The position numbers and the translations under genes were made by a program. 64,000 nt of DNA from Buchnera aphidicola (Cinara splendens) (GTDB lineage Bacteria > Pseudomonadota > Gammaproteobacteria > Enterobacterales > Enterobacteriaceae): positions 248,001-312,000 of the forward strand of contig NZ_LR217722.1 in assembly GCF_900698975.1 (NCBI RefSeq), read 5' to 3'. Numbering within the stretch: position 1 is the stretch's first letter; each line of letters opens with the position of its first letter. The notes beneath the pieces were generated by a model. That model worked only from the letters and a program-made list of their open reading frames with translations. It searched no databases and had not been told where the DNA came from. This document shows positions 9,731 through 19,904 of this stretch, piece after piece.

Positions 9731-11320
9731 ATGCACGTTTTTTTGGATCCATCCGCTTGGGCGGGTCTCTTTGTATTAATATTTTTGGAAACAGTATTAA
9801 GCATTGATAATATAATATTTATTGCTATTTTATCTAAACAATTACCACATTACCAACGTAATCGAGCAAGATATACCGGTTTAATATTAGCGTTATTGAT
9901 GCGTTTTGGATTATTAATCATTGCATCTAGTTTAGTAAATTTAACTAAACCCATTATAACAAATAAATTTTTCACATTTTCTACAAAAGAAATCATATTA
10001 CTAATTGGAGGATCATTTTTATTTTTTAAAACAATGTTCGAATTATACAACCATATAACAAATATTACTTATCAATCTCATAAAAAAAATAAACAATCGA
10101 GTTTCTGGTATGTAGTAATTCAAATTGTAATATTAGATGCAATATTTTCACTTGATTCTGTTATGACTGCTATAGGAATGATGCACAATATAGTAATTAT
10201 AATATCTGCAGTAACTATATCAACTATTATAATGATATTTATATCTGAAGTATTTATTAATTTTATTAATTCACAAAAAACAGCAATAATCTTATGTTTA
10301 AGTTTATTATTAATGATTAGTATAAATTTAATTATAGAATCACTGGGTTTCTGTTTTCCAAAAGAATATTTATATATATCTATTGGATTTGCTTTATTTG
10401 TTGAAATTATGAATCAAATTAGAATCAGAAATATAATTTTAAAAAAATCTAATCAACCTCTTAGAACAACAATTCTATATTCAGTAAAAAAAATAATTCA
10501 ACAAAATTTAGACAACAGAACTAATACAGTTAAAAAATCAGAAATATCATATGTAACTAATAAATCTAATCATAATTATTTAAACAATATAATTTCTACT
10601 AATACAATACAAAAAGAAGAAGTTAACATTATTAATAATGTATTAAAAATAGGTGATACATCTATAAATAACATTATGATTCATAAAGATAAAATTGTAT
10701 GGATAGATATTACTAATAATTATAAACAAATAAAAAAGATAATATTAAACACTTCATATAATATACTTCCGGTGTGTTATAAGCAATTAAATGAAATAAT
10801 TGGTGTAGTGCCTAAATATAAACTTCTTCATGCAATAAATACACATCAAGACATACATAATTTTGTAATGCAATATCCACCTATTATTATTCCAAATACA
10901 ACCAGTACAATTAACATATTAAATTTATTACGTTATTCAGAAAATAATGTAATTATGATTAATAATGATTTAGGTTTAATTCAAGGAATGATAAAATATA
11001 CTGATATATTTAATATAATTATAGGAAAATTTTTAAATTCAAAAAAAATGCCTAAAATAATAATTAATAATAATAACTGGATTGTACAAGGATCAATATC
11101 TTTAAATGATCTAAAAAAATTATTAAATATAAGAATTATTAAACCTAATAATCATTGTTATTCAATTTCTGATTTCTTACTCAATAAATACAAAAAAATT
11201 TCTAGAAATGGACAAATTCTTCACCATGGATCTTACTCTTTTTTTATACTACAGTCTAGTTTATATAAAATACATTTAGTTAAAATTATTAAAAATAAAA
11301 AAAATAACCATGACAAGTAA
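9731..11320 (+). CDS. yoaE: TerC-family membrane protein with CBS and transporter-associated domains (YoaE)
   Basis: Inner-membrane protein of about 529 residues. It has an N-terminal TerC-like bundle of roughly seven hydrophobic segments with the acidic motifs ETVLSIDNIIFIAIL and ILDAIFSLDSVMTAIGM, then two CBS-like domains and a CorC/HlyC-type C-terminal domain. TerC proteins have been linked to metal ion (Mn) export; the substrate here is unknown. The chosen ATG is preceded by GGAG at 9717-9720 and aligns with the E. coli start. An in-frame GTG 18 bases upstream (9713) overlaps that GGAG site and is less likely. Confidence 0.9.
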   Translation: MHVFLDPSAWAGLFVLIFLETVLSIDNIIFIAILSKQLPHYQRNRARYTGLILALLMRFGLLIIASSLVNLTKPIITNKFFTFSTKEIILLIGGSFLFFKTMFELYNHITNITYQSHKKNKQSSFWYVVIQIVILDAIFSLDSVMTAIGMMHNIVIIISAVTISTIIMIFISEVFINFINSQKTAIILCLSLLLMISINLIIESLGFCFPKEYLYISIGFALFVEIMNQIRIRNIILKKSNQPLRTTILYSVKKIIQQNLDNRTNTVKKSEISYVTNKSNHNYLNNIISTNTIQKEEVNIINNVLKIGDTSINNIMIHKDKIVWIDITNNYKQIKKIILNTSYNILPVCYKQLNEIIGVVPKYKLLHAINTHQDIHNFVMQYPPIIIPNTTSTINILNLLRYSENNVIMINNDLGLIQGMIKYTDIFNIIIGKFLNSKKMPKIIINNNNWIVQGSISLNDLKKLLNIRIIKPNNHCYSISDFLLNKYKKISRNGQILHHGSYSFFILQSSLYKIHLVKIIKNKKNNHDK

Positions 11321-11370
11321 AATATACAATATAATTTATATAGAGTATATACAAAGGAATAATTTCAAAC

Positions 11371-12045
11371 ATGACTTTTACAAAAACCATATTAGCCTTG
11401 GATACAACATTATTTTCTTGCTCTGTATCTTTATTACATAAAGGCATAATATATAACTTATTTAAACAATGTTCTAAAAAACACGAAAAAAATATTCTTT
11501 CTATGATTACCCAACTTTTAAATAATGCAAATATTACTTTAAAAAATGTTAATTTAATCGCCTGTACCATAGGACCCGGAAGTTTCACAGGAATTAGAAT
11601 ATCTATAGGAATATCACGAACTATTTCTATAGTCTATAGAATTCCTGTTATTGGCTTTTCTACATTACAGATTTTATCGGAACAAAGTTGGAATATTAAT
11701 AAAATTAATCGTGTATTGCTTACTATTCAAATATCAAAAAATCAAGTTTTATGGGCTAAATATTTAAAAAAAAAAACAGGTTTATGGACAGGACATCATA
11801 CAGAACAATTATTTCAAAACACTTATAAAATAAAAAAAATAATAAAACATTATTCAGGAATTTGGTCTATAGTAGGATTAAATTTACATATGAACCATTT
11901 TAAAAAAAATGTTCAATTATTTTACACAAATATTACTACCCCTCATGCTAAATATATTATTATGTGTACTATCACATACTTAAAATATAATTTAAAATAT
12001 AAAACAACACAACTGTATCCAAGATATTTACATACAATGTGCTAA
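11371..12045 (+). CDS. tsaB: tRNA threonylcarbamoyladenosine biosynthesis protein TsaB
   Basis: Partner of TsaD in making the t6A37 modification of tRNAs that read ANN codons. The 224 residues show the ASKHA-fold N-terminal ILALDTT, the diagnostic GPGSFTGIRI motif, and a segment matching the E. coli GEVYWAEY region. The length is close to E. coli TsaB (231). It follows yoaE after about 50 bases on the same strand and converges on minE. t6A is essential for accurate decoding, which explains its retention. Confidence 0.93.
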   Translation: MTFTKTILALDTTLFSCSVSLLHKGIIYNLFKQCSKKHEKNILSMITQLLNNANITLKNVNLIACTIGPGSFTGIRISIGISRTISIVYRIPVIGFSTLQILSEQSWNINKINRVLLTIQISKNQVLWAKYLKKKTGLWTGHHTEQLFQNTYKIKKIIKHYSGIWSIVGLNLHMNHFKKNVQLFYTNITTPHAKYIIMCTITYLKYNLKYKTTQLYPRYLHTMC

Positions 12046-12075
12046 ATCACGTTTATTAACTAATTGTTTTTTGAA

Positions 12076-12321
12076 CTAAACAGGAATATTAAATTCTAAT
12101 GTAAATACATTTTTCTTATTTCTTTCTATTTTAATATATATTTCATTGGGTGAAACGTTGATATATTTCGCAATTACTAATAATAAATCATTTTTTAATT
12201 GCGAAAAATAATCTGGATTATAAATATTTTGTTTTTTTTTTTTAATAATAATTTGTAATCTTTTTTTAGCTAAATTAGCTGTATAATTTTTTTTTGATAA
12301 AAATAAATCCAATAAAATCAT
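12076..12321 (-). CDS. minE: cell division topological specificity factor MinE
   Basis: 81 residues against 88 in E. coli. The N-terminal part (MILLDLFLSKK... AKKRLQIII) is the amphipathic membrane and MinD-binding region that stimulates MinD ATPase. The C-terminal half (DYFSQLKNDLLLVIAKYINV...) is the dimer domain. It drives pole-to-pole oscillation so that MinC blocks division away from midcell. Only two bases separate it from minD, so the two are almost certainly translationally coupled in a minC-minD-minE operon. Confidence 0.95.
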   Translation of the reverse strand: MILLDLFLSKKNYTANLAKKRLQIIIKKKKQNIYNPDYFSQLKNDLLLVIAKYINVSPNEIYIKIERNKKNVFTLEFNIPV

Positions 12322-12323
12322 AC

Positions 12324-13136
12324 TTATCTCCTAAACAACCACTGTAAAAAACTCTTTTTTTCTTCTTGCAAAAATCGTAATGGTTTGTTATTTCCAAGCA
12401 AACGTTGAGTTGTATCAGAATATGCTTGTCCAGCTATGGATGTAGTATCTAATACAATTGGTAATCCTTGATTCGAAGACTTTAAAACAGAAGAATCTTC
12501 TGGAATAACACCGATTAAAGAAATTTGGAGTATATCTATTACATCTTCTACACTCAACATATCTCCTTTTTGTACTTTTTTAGGATTATATCGTGTTAAA
12601 AGTAAATACTCTTTGATTGGTATATCATTATTTTCAGCTCTTCTAGATTTAGATGATATAATTCCTAAAATTCGATCAGAATCTCGAATAGATGCAATTT
12701 CTGGATTAGTTACTACAATTACTTCGTCAGAAAAATAGAAAGAAAGAATAGCTCCATTTTCTATTCCTGCTGGAGAATCACAAATAATAAAATCAAAATC
12801 CATTTTTACAAGAATTTGCAAAATTTTTTCTACTCCTACTTTTGTTAAAGAATCTTTGTCTCGGGTTTGAGAAGCAGGTAATAAAAATAAATTTTTTATA
12901 CGTCTATCGCGTATAAGAGCTTGATTAATAGTAGCTTCTTTATTAATAACATTTATAAAATCATAGACTACTCTACGTTCACAACCCATAATTAAATCTA
13001 AATTTCTTAATCCTATATCAAAATCAATAACTACAGTTTTTTTTCCATACAACGCTAAGCCAGTAGCAATAGAAGCACTAGAAGTTGTTTTTCCAACACC
13101 ACCTTTACCAGAAGTAACAGTTATAATTCGAGACAT
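12324..13136 (-). CDS. minD: septum site-determining ATPase MinD
   Basis: Membrane-cycling ATPase that recruits MinC. It shows the deviant Walker A motif GKGGVGKTT, DFDIGLRNLDLIMGCERR, the ADP/metal segment CDSPAGIE, and a C-terminal amphipathic membrane-targeting helix (EEKKSFLQWLFRR). The ATG at 13136 is chosen because an AAGGT site lies a normal distance upstream and it aligns with the E. coli start. An ATG three codons earlier (13145) overlaps that site. About 270 residues. It is the middle gene of minCDE. Confidence 0.96.
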   Translation of the reverse strand: MSRIITVTSGKGGVGKTTSSASIATGLALYGKKTVVIDFDIGLRNLDLIMGCERRVVYDFINVINKEATINQALIRDRRIKNLFLLPASQTRDKDSLTKVGVEKILQILVKMDFDFIICDSPAGIENGAILSFYFSDEVIVVTNPEIASIRDSDRILGIISSKSRRAENNDIPIKEYLLLTRYNPKKVQKGDMLSVEDVIDILQISLIGVIPEDSSVLKSSNQGLPIVLDTTSIAGQAYSDTTQRLLGNNKPLRFLQEEKKSFLQWLFRR

Positions 13137-13174
13137 ATTCTTCATACCTTTTGTATTATATTATACATCAAGAT

Positions 13175-13894
13175 TTATTTTAAATATTTTATACATAAAA
13201 TTCGATTTTTTAAACTAATTTCTACACTTTGACCTAAAAATTTAACAGGTATTTGTTCAATAGTTAAATATTCTCCAGCAATTGATACTAACTCTGCAAA
13301 TAAACATGTACAAAAAATTTTTCTAGTAACATCTCCATTCATACCAGCCAAAACTCTTCCTCGCATATGTCCATATATGTGTATGTTGCCTCCTGAAATT
13401 AATTCAGCTCCAGAACTAACATTATTAGTAACAATTAAATCATTATATGGAGAATAAATTTTTTGACCAGAACGTATTAAATGATTAATAATATAACTTT
13501 TATAAGAGATAGATGAACGTGATTTTTGAAATATTTTATTTTTATGACAACTATTAATATTATTATTAGATCTTTTTAATGTAGCAGAATATTGATCAGA
13601 AAGAATAGGTAAACCAGAACATAAAATTTTTTTTTTTAAATGTTTATCCTTACAATCCATAATTCCAATCAAAAACAAACCAACTGATAAAATAAAATTT
13701 TTGATATTAATCCAATCAAATTTATGTGATATATTTTCTACATTTAATACGATGAATTTATTTTGAAAAAAAGAAGGAGATTCTTGAATTTTTTCACGCA
13801 AAAAACTTTCAAAATAATCAGGTTTTGTATTTTTTAAATAAACAACTAAAATAGAAAAATTTTTGTTTTTAAAAGTCACAGATTGATTTTTCAT
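13175..13894 (-). CDS. minC: septum site-determining protein MinC
   Basis: Inhibitor of FtsZ ring assembly, 239 residues (E. coli 231). The N-terminal domain is divergent, as is usual. The C-terminal beta-helix domain is well kept: GQKIYSPYNDLIVTNNVSSGAELISGGNIHIYGHMRGR, then the AGMNGD loop and a CTCLFAELVSIAGEY segment used for dimerisation and MinD binding. First gene of the minCDE operon. A tandem duplication lies just upstream at 13937-13972. Confidence 0.95.
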   Translation of the reverse strand: MKNQSVTFKNKNFSILVVYLKNTKPDYFESFLREKIQESPSFFQNKFIVLNVENISHKFDWINIKNFILSVGLFLIGIMDCKDKHLKKKILCSGLPILSDQYSATLKRSNNNINSCHKNKIFQKSRSSISYKSYIINHLIRSGQKIYSPYNDLIVTNNVSSGAELISGGNIHIYGHMRGRVLAGMNGDVTRKIFCTCLFAELVSIAGEYLTIEQIPVKFLGQSVEISLKNRILCIKYLK

Positions 13895-13936
13895 ATATTT
13901 TAACCTAATACACTATAATTATTATATAATAACAAT

Positions 13937-13972
13937 TTTTATATATAAAATAAATTTTATATATAAAATAAA
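13937..13972. repeat. tandem duplication of an 18-base A+T unit upstream of minC
   Basis: Two perfect adjacent copies of an 18-base unit (13937-13954 and 13955-13972). Each unit contains the self-complementary core TTTTATATATAAAA. The repeat sits 40-80 bases upstream of minC in the divergent region shared with rsmC. It could affect DNA bending or be a simple slippage product. Confidence 0.7.
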
Positions 13973-14129
13973 ACCTAATATTTTAAACTAAATAAAATAT
14001 TTTTTTAAAAAAAGAAACAAAAAATTAATACTTATTCAAAATAAATTATTATATAATATTTTTATTTAAAAAAATAATTATAATGAAATTATTATAAATA
14101 TAATTTTAAATATCACTAATATTCTTATA

Positions 14130-15182
14130 ATGATTTGGTTAAAAACCATGAATAATAAATACACTAAATCTTCAAAAAAATCTAAAGAATATCAAATATT
14201 AAAGAAAAATTTTCAAATCTTTATAAAAAAAAATACTATTTTATCAGGAATCATACCAATAGATTTATGTTATAAAAATTTTTTCAAAAAATCTATTATG
14301 TACATTCAATATTATAATTTGTATGAAATAATTTTTAAAAAAAAACACAGCACTGTAATTTTTAACAATTTTTATAATCTACATCAGTTTTATTTATCAA
14401 AACAATTAATCTATTTTTGTACTAAAAACAAAGAAGAAACGCGTCTACAATTAACATATTTATTATCATGTATATCAAAAAATTGTATTATTTATGTAAT
14501 TGGAAAAAAAAATAGTGGAGTTAATAGTATAATTAATATATTCAATAAATATGTTATATTTAATAAAGTAGATTATGCAAGAAATTGTTGTTTATATCAA
14601 GGATATATGCAAAAAAAACCAACATTTTATTTTCAAAATTTTATAAAAAAATACATCTGGAACAATACTATTATTTATAGCTTACCTGGAGTATTCGGAT
14701 CCAATAAAATAGATCAAGGAAGTAAATTACTAATATCAACTTTTACTAAAAATATAACAGGAAAATTATTAGATTTAGGTTCTGGGACAGGAATTATTGG
14801 TATTTCTATAGCAAAAAAAAACCCTTCAATTGATTTAACATTAACAGATATTTATGATGCAGCAATTTGGTGTAGTAAAAAAAATTTAAAAAAAAACGGT
14901 TTGATTGGAAAAGTATTGTTTAGCAATATTTACTCTAAAATAAATATAAAGTATGATTTAATTGTCTCAAATCCTCCTTTTCATAATAATTTAAATATTA
15001 CAGTAAGTTTAATCCATAAAATTATAAAAAATTCAACTAAATTTTTAAAAAAAAGAGGAGAATTAAGAATAGTTGTTAGTTCTTTCATATCATATAAAAA
15101 TATTTTTAAAAATGAAGATATTAATTTTAATATAATATTAAAAACAAATCGTTATACAGTGTATAGTATACAAAATAATTAA
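14130..15182 (+). CDS. rsmC: 16S rRNA (guanine(1207)-N2)-methyltransferase RsmC
   Basis: S-adenosylmethionine-dependent methyltransferase that modifies G1207 of 16S rRNA in the assembled 30S subunit. The N-terminal pseudo-methyltransferase half is strongly diverged. The C-terminal half has LPGVFGSNKIDQGSKLL, the SAM-binding LDLGSGTG (214-221) and the catalytic NPPF (281-284), in the same order as E. coli RsmC. An in-frame ATG at 14148 is an alternative start; neither has a clear ribosome binding site. The gene is divergent from minC and followed by a cluster of minus-strand tRNAs. Confidence 0.88.
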   Translation: MIWLKTMNNKYTKSSKKSKEYQILKKNFQIFIKKNTILSGIIPIDLCYKNFFKKSIMYIQYYNLYEIIFKKKHSTVIFNNFYNLHQFYLSKQLIYFCTKNKEETRLQLTYLLSCISKNCIIYVIGKKNSGVNSIINIFNKYVIFNKVDYARNCCLYQGYMQKKPTFYFQNFIKKYIWNNTIIYSLPGVFGSNKIDQGSKLLISTFTKNITGKLLDLGSGTGIIGISIAKKNPSIDLTLTDIYDAAIWCSKKNLKKNGLIGKVLFSNIYSKINIKYDLIVSNPPFHNNLNITVSLIHKIIKNSTKFLKKRGELRIVVSSFISYKNIFKNEDINFNIILKTNRYTVYSIQNN

Positions 15183-15203
15183 ATCATCATATATACAAAC
15201 ATA

Positions 15204-15288
15204 TACCCGGAGCGGGACTTGAACCCGCAAAGCCATAAAAGCCGAGGGATTTTAAGTCCCTTGTGTCTACCAATTTCACCATCCGGGC
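15204..15288 (-). tRNA. leuZ: tRNA-Leu (anticodon UAA)
   Basis: Read on the minus strand, it folds as an 85-base class II tRNA. The acceptor GCCCGGA pairs with TCCGGGT and the discriminator is A. The anticodon stem AGGGA/TCCCT encloses a CTTAAAA loop (UAA), a long variable arm follows, and the T-arm GCGGG-TTCAAGT-CCCGC is complete. It matches E. coli tRNA-Leu(UAA) closely. No CCA is encoded after the discriminator base. Confidence 0.95.
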
Positions 15289-15316
15289 ATGAAATTTATC
15301 AATATTTAGTAATTAA

Positions 15317-15387
15317 AGGCGCGTCCTGGAATTGAACCAGGTTTCACGGATTTGCAATCCGTTACATTACCAATCTGCCAACGCGCC
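15317..15387 (-). tRNA. cysT: tRNA-Cys (anticodon GCA)
   Basis: A 71-base cloverleaf on the minus strand. The acceptor GGCGCGT/ACGCGCC carries the discriminator U that is the main cysteine identity element. The anticodon loop reads TTGCAAA (GCA), and the T-arm is CCTGG-TTCAATT-CCAGG. No CCA is encoded. It lies between tRNA-Leu and tRNA-Ser and is probably co-transcribed with them. Confidence 0.95.
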
Positions 15388-15418
15388 ACATAATTATATC
15401 TATTTATATTATGTAAAT

Positions 15419-15503
15419 TGGAGGAAGAGGGATTCGAACTCTCGGATAATTTCTCATCGACGGTTTTCAAGACCGCTGCCTTAAACCACTCAGCCATTCC
15501 TCC
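15419..15503 (-). tRNA. serT: tRNA-Ser (anticodon UGA)
   Basis: An 85-base class II tRNA on the minus strand. It has acceptor GGAGGAA/TTCCTCC, anticodon loop CTTGAAA (UGA) and a long variable arm, the main SerRS contact. Two oddities are visible. The discriminator is A where E. coli tRNA-Ser has G, and the T-stem GAGAG/CCCTC contains one A-C mismatch. No CCA is encoded. It is the probable first gene of the Ser-Cys-Leu tRNA cluster. Confidence 0.94.
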
Positions 15504-15643
15504 TAAAACAGATATATTAAGTATATTATAATAAAAAAAAAAACAAAAGTAAAGTACTTCAAAAAAACGTTTTAAAAAATTAAATCCATTAAGTTTATAT
15601 ATATATAATATATAATAAAAAATTATTACAATTAATAAAATAA

Positions 15644-16735
15644 TTATTTTTTATTAAAAAAATAATTGTATTTATATACAATATCTAAACTACATGCTTT
15701 AAACAATTTTTTAATAACAAGTTTTTTTTTACTTAAAAAATCACAAAAATCATTGTTTTTTCTTATAAAATTAGAATTTATTCCTTGAATAAAAGTATTT
15801 TTTTTTAATAAACCATTTTTAACAAAAAAATTAGATACTTCTAAGGAACGTTTAAGAGGAAGTTTTACACCTTTATTCTTATTTTCTATAGAATCTTTAT
15901 CATCAGAAATAAACAAGAAAACATTTTTTTTACCTATATGTAAAATTCTATTTTTTAAATTATTTAAGATACGATAAGCTGAAGGCGTTAATTTAGAACT
16001 ATTAAAAAAACAAGAAATATTTTTATGTCTATATATAATATTTTTTATATTTTTCCTGTTTTGTAAAAATAATTGTCCTTTAATTTTTTTAAAAATATTA
16101 TACTTTGGATCAATCTTAGGATATACATTACAATGCATTCCTATTCGTATATTATTCAATATACTAAATAGATTATTTAAATCTATTTTGTTAAACGATT
16201 TGTTTAAGTCAATATTCATATTAAAATTCAAGTATTGACTAAATAAATATTCTAAGCCGACAGCAAAAGTAGTTTGAATCTGTTTTTTTTTTTGTAAAAT
16301 TAAAACATTATCAAACCTATTATCATTAATTGCAGTAGTTAATGTTGTACCTAATTTAGTATAAAAATTAATATTTTTTTTAACTGGATAATTAGCGCGA
16401 GCAGCGTACTCTGTGGTTGAGAAGTACAAACTGGATATGTTATTTTTAATATCTTTTATAATATGTTCAAATATGTTAGATGTTACTTCTATATTAAAAC
16501 GAGAATTAAACTGATATTTTGAAAAAATTCCTGGATGTAATGCAAAAATACCTCTAGTTATATCGCTATAATTTCCGCAATATAAATTTTTGTATTTTTT
16601 GAATATTTTCATTGGATGTAAAGAATTACTGTGAATTCCAAAATGCCATTTTCTTGCATGAGACGTAGATTTCGCATGCGCTGTTGGAAAAAAACTAGAT
16701 ACAAATAAAATACATACAATAGTAATTTTGTTCAT
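15644..16735 (-). CDS. ompA: outer membrane protein A
   Basis: Major outer-membrane protein, about 363 residues (E. coli 346). A signal peptide (MNKITIVCILFVSSFFPTAHA) is followed by a diverged eight-stranded beta-barrel and a C-terminal OmpA-like peptidoglycan-binding domain. There a Cys-Phe-Phe-Asn-Ser-Ser-Lys-Leu motif matches the usual LFxFNKATLKP, and the Asp and Arg that contact diaminopimelate can still be placed (ISDDKDS; LPLKRSLEV). The start at 16735 has GGA six bases upstream; an ATG two codons earlier overlaps that site. Peptidoglycan genes expected in nearby slots (murA, glmM) are absent, so the role of the binding domain is open. Confidence 0.88.
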   Translation of the reverse strand: MNKITIVCILFVSSFFPTAHAKSTSHARKWHFGIHSNSLHPMKIFKKYKNLYCGNYSDITRGIFALHPGIFSKYQFNSRFNIEVTSNIFEHIIKDIKNNISSLYFSTTEYAARANYPVKKNINFYTKLGTTLTTAINDNRFDNVLILQKKKQIQTTFAVGLEYLFSQYLNFNMNIDLNKSFNKIDLNNLFSILNNIRIGMHCNVYPKIDPKYNIFKKIKGQLFLQNRKNIKNIIYRHKNISCFFNSSKLTPSAYRILNNLKNRILHIGKKNVFLFISDDKDSIENKNKGVKLPLKRSLEVSNFFVKNGLLKKNTFIQGINSNFIRKNNDFCDFLSKKKLVIKKLFKACSLDIVYKYNYFFNKK

Positions 16736-18921
16736 ATACATTCCATTTATTAACGTTTAAAACATAATAATTATCATCTTTTTTAAAAAATTTTTTAAAA
16801 AATTATCAATACAATTGATATCATCTAAATAAATATCATTTATGGGAATTATTTTAATTTTTTTAAAATATATCAAGATATACAATATGATATAATGAAA
16901 AGTACATTACTCATATATTTTATAATAAAAATCAAATATTAATATTTTTATAAAAAATATTATAAAATTTTTAAGCATATATTATTTAAATTTATTTTTT
17001 AATTTTAAAATTAACTTATTTTTAACATCAAAACTAACAAATCAATAATACAATTTGTTTACTATAATATCAAGTCACCTTATAAATTTTTATATTAATA
17101 ATCAATCTTTAAAATAAATTCTAAGCATACAGTTATATAGCTTATATAGAATTTTATTCTATATAAAAACTGTATTTTTAAACAAAATATCAATAAAACT
17201 AACGCAACGATTAATTAAATTTTTATGTAAAATATATTTTTTTTGATTAAAAAAAATATATTTTAATACGTAAAACTACAGTAGTATTATATTTTTTTTT
17301 AAAAGCTACTAGACTAGCTTCATATAATAATTAATTAAAAATTTTTATCAATAAATATAAAAAACCAAACAAAATAAAATATTTATATTTATTAAATAAA
17401 ATTTAAAAAATATATAATAAATATTTTTATTACAGAAATTACTAAAAAATATATATAATATTGAATTATTATTTTATTCACTTTAAACTTTTAAACTAAA
17501 TTATGTCATTTAGATTAAAAATATCAGTAATTCTTTAAATAATTATTTTTTAAAAAATTAGAAAATAAAGAATAGATTATGTATTATATATATTTGTAAT
17601 AACATTATTTTTCAGATATTTATACATATTCAATAGAATAAATGTTTTGAAAAATAATATTTTCAATAAAAATATTTGATTTATGGTAATATATTCTATA
17701 TATTCTGTATATTCTCATTAATAGTAAGAATTAAAACTATAATATGTAGTCAAAATAAAAAAATATATATTCATAAATTTCATTTTCATAAAACATTTAA
17801 AATCTTGAAAAATAAATTCTTTTATTTTTACATAATAATTACATTATTTTTTCCTATGTAGTATAGGAAAACTAATCTTCGATTCAATCAATTAAACAAA
17901 TATAATTAAAATTTTTAAAAATACAACAAATACTAAAATATATATTAATTGCTGATAACTTAATATGTTATATTTTAGTTTTATCGTAATATACATACTA
18001 AAATAATTTCAATAAAAAAGATACTTTCTTGAAATCAAATGTTATATATGAATTTTTCATAATAAAAAAATTAATTTATAAAATTATTAATATATGTATA
18101 TCATACATCAACTTTTGAAACTATTAAACATAAAATGCAAACATATTTGTTATAAAATTAATAAATTTTATATATACGTACGTAGTTTTTAATAATTAAA
18201 AACATTTAAACATTCTATTTATATAAATACATTATATATCAGTAATATTAATACTACTAAAAAATATAAAAAAAATATAAGTATATTTTTAATACTCTAG
18301 TGATATTTTTCATATATAAAAATTTATTTATATTAAAAAATATCTCTGATATTATTATGACTATATTTATATAAAAACATGTATATAATACTATACTCAT
18401 AAAATAATAATATTTATGTATATAACTATATTTATAATAATGTATAAATAATAAAAATTTGTTTATAATAATAAAAAAATACGTAAAAAAACAATCTCAA
18501 TTATTTTATTTTATAAAATAAAAAATTACTATTTGTAAAAAACAATTTTGTATTGTATTATATAAAAAATAAAATTTATTAATGTTTATTATAAAAACAT
18601 ATCTAATATATAAATTGTATGTCAAGAAAATCAAAAATAATAATAATAACATAAAAAATAAATTTTTATTAACAAAATTGTTTATGTATGATAGAATTAT
18701 CTATTCTATAAATTAAATATATATTACTAAATTTTCTTATATTATAAAAATAATGTTTCTTTTGTATAAAAAGAAAATAGTTAATTAAGATTAAATATTT
18801 TATTAATTTTAATTAAAAAAAATTATTATACATTTATAAGCGCCAAGATATTTAATTAGAAATTTTTAAACCATAAACTATAATTCAAAAATATTAAACA
18901 TTTAAAAAAATGGAAATGTAA
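16736..18921. other. 2.2-kb intergenic region, likely graveyard of flagellar genes
   Basis: Nearly 2.2 kb with no credible coding frame: stops are dense in all frames and the longest open stretch is a low-complexity Ile/Phe/Lys frame at 17676-17861. In E. coli order flgN through flgE precede flgF, so this is probably their eroded remnant. No residual motif could be recognised. Just upstream of ompA, near 16775-16803, is a near-symmetrical run of alternating T6 and A6 blocks that may bend DNA in the ompA promoter. Confidence 0.6.
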
Positions 18922-19638
18922 ATGAACAACACAATATATTCAACAATTATTTTAGATGACAAAAATATAGCAAAAAATAATTCTATACATACCAAAAAAA
19001 CAGAAAATATAGAAACTGATTTTCAAAAACAATATATATATAACATAAAAATTACATCTGACCATAGAAAAATAATAAACAAACAAAATATGGAATCTGA
19101 TGATGTTCATATACAACCATCAAATATCATTAATGAATCTTCTAAAAATTTAGACGATACAGAAATTGGATGGTTTTCTGTTTTAGACGATCAAGGTTAT
19201 GAAAGATTTATACGTGATGGCCACGTTACAATAAATGAGAATAGAGAAGTAGCTATGGATAATTATACCGCTTTAGACAATAATGATAGACCAATAGTAG
19301 TTCCCGTAGGAACAAAAATACTAATAAAAAATGCAGGAATAATTGTAATTAAAGAAGATAATCATCAGAAAGGTCAAGAACCAATTTTTTTAGGACAATT
19401 AAAATCTACTTTATTGAATGATAATGATGTCATAGCTCATAAAAATAGTAAAATGCATGACTTAAACACCTCAGGATTAGAAAAATATAAAAAAAATGAT
19501 TTAAAACTTAAATCTAAATTGATGTCACAAGAAACAATGATGGAAAAATATGAGCAAGAAACGATCAATTTAATGAACACACTTAAATTAGTTCGATTGA
19601 TTGAATCTGATATGACGGCACAACAAGAAGACTATTAA
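18922..19638 (+). CDS. flgF: flagellar basal-body rod protein FlgF (diverged)
   Basis: Proximal rod component of the flagellar basal body, 238 residues (E. coli 251). The central part is recognisable: GWFSVLDDQGYERFIRDG, then RPIVVPVGTKILIKNAG and EPIFLGQLK align with the FlgF D1/Dx domain rather than FlgG. The first ~75 residues lack the family rod motif (ANNLAN-like) and are unusually rich in Asn, Lys and Asp. The C-terminal helix is diverged too. GGAA lies seven bases before the ATG. The first of three surviving flg genes at this locus. FlgF against FlgG is my judgement from segment similarity. Confidence 0.75.
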   Translation: MNNTIYSTIILDDKNIAKNNSIHTKKTENIETDFQKQYIYNIKITSDHRKIINKQNMESDDVHIQPSNIINESSKNLDDTEIGWFSVLDDQGYERFIRDGHVTINENREVAMDNYTALDNNDRPIVVPVGTKILIKNAGIIVIKEDNHQKGQEPIFLGQLKSTLLNDNDVIAHKNSKMHDLNTSGLEKYKKNDLKLKSKLMSQETMMEKYEQETINLMNTLKLVRLIESDMTAQQEDY

Positions 19639-19904
19639 TTTGTTAAAATATTGAAAAAAATACATTTTTATTATAAAAATACAAAATAACCTAAAGTAGT
19701 ATAAAATAATAGAAACTAGATTTATATTGGTTTCTATTATATGATTCTAATTTATAATTAAAAAAAGAATCTACAAAAAAACAAAAAAATTCAGTATTTA
19801 TATATAAAAAATAAAAAAAAGTATATTTAACAATATAAAAAATCTATTTTTTATAAAAAAAATACATGAAAAACCATTATTATTACTAGGTGTAATATGA
19901 CATA

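Noticed and set aside
15306-15497. Open frame antisense to none but covering tRNA-Cys and tRNA-Ser
   Set aside because: It is only the translation of tRNA sequence.
17676-17861. 61-codon plus-strand open frame in the large flagellar gap
   Set aside because: Low-complexity Ile/Phe/Lys composition with a TTG start and no recognisable motif; most likely chance.
19697-19740. AGAAAC...GTTTCT imperfect hairpin between flgF and flgH as a terminator
   Set aside because: Contains a mismatch and no U-run; too weak to call.
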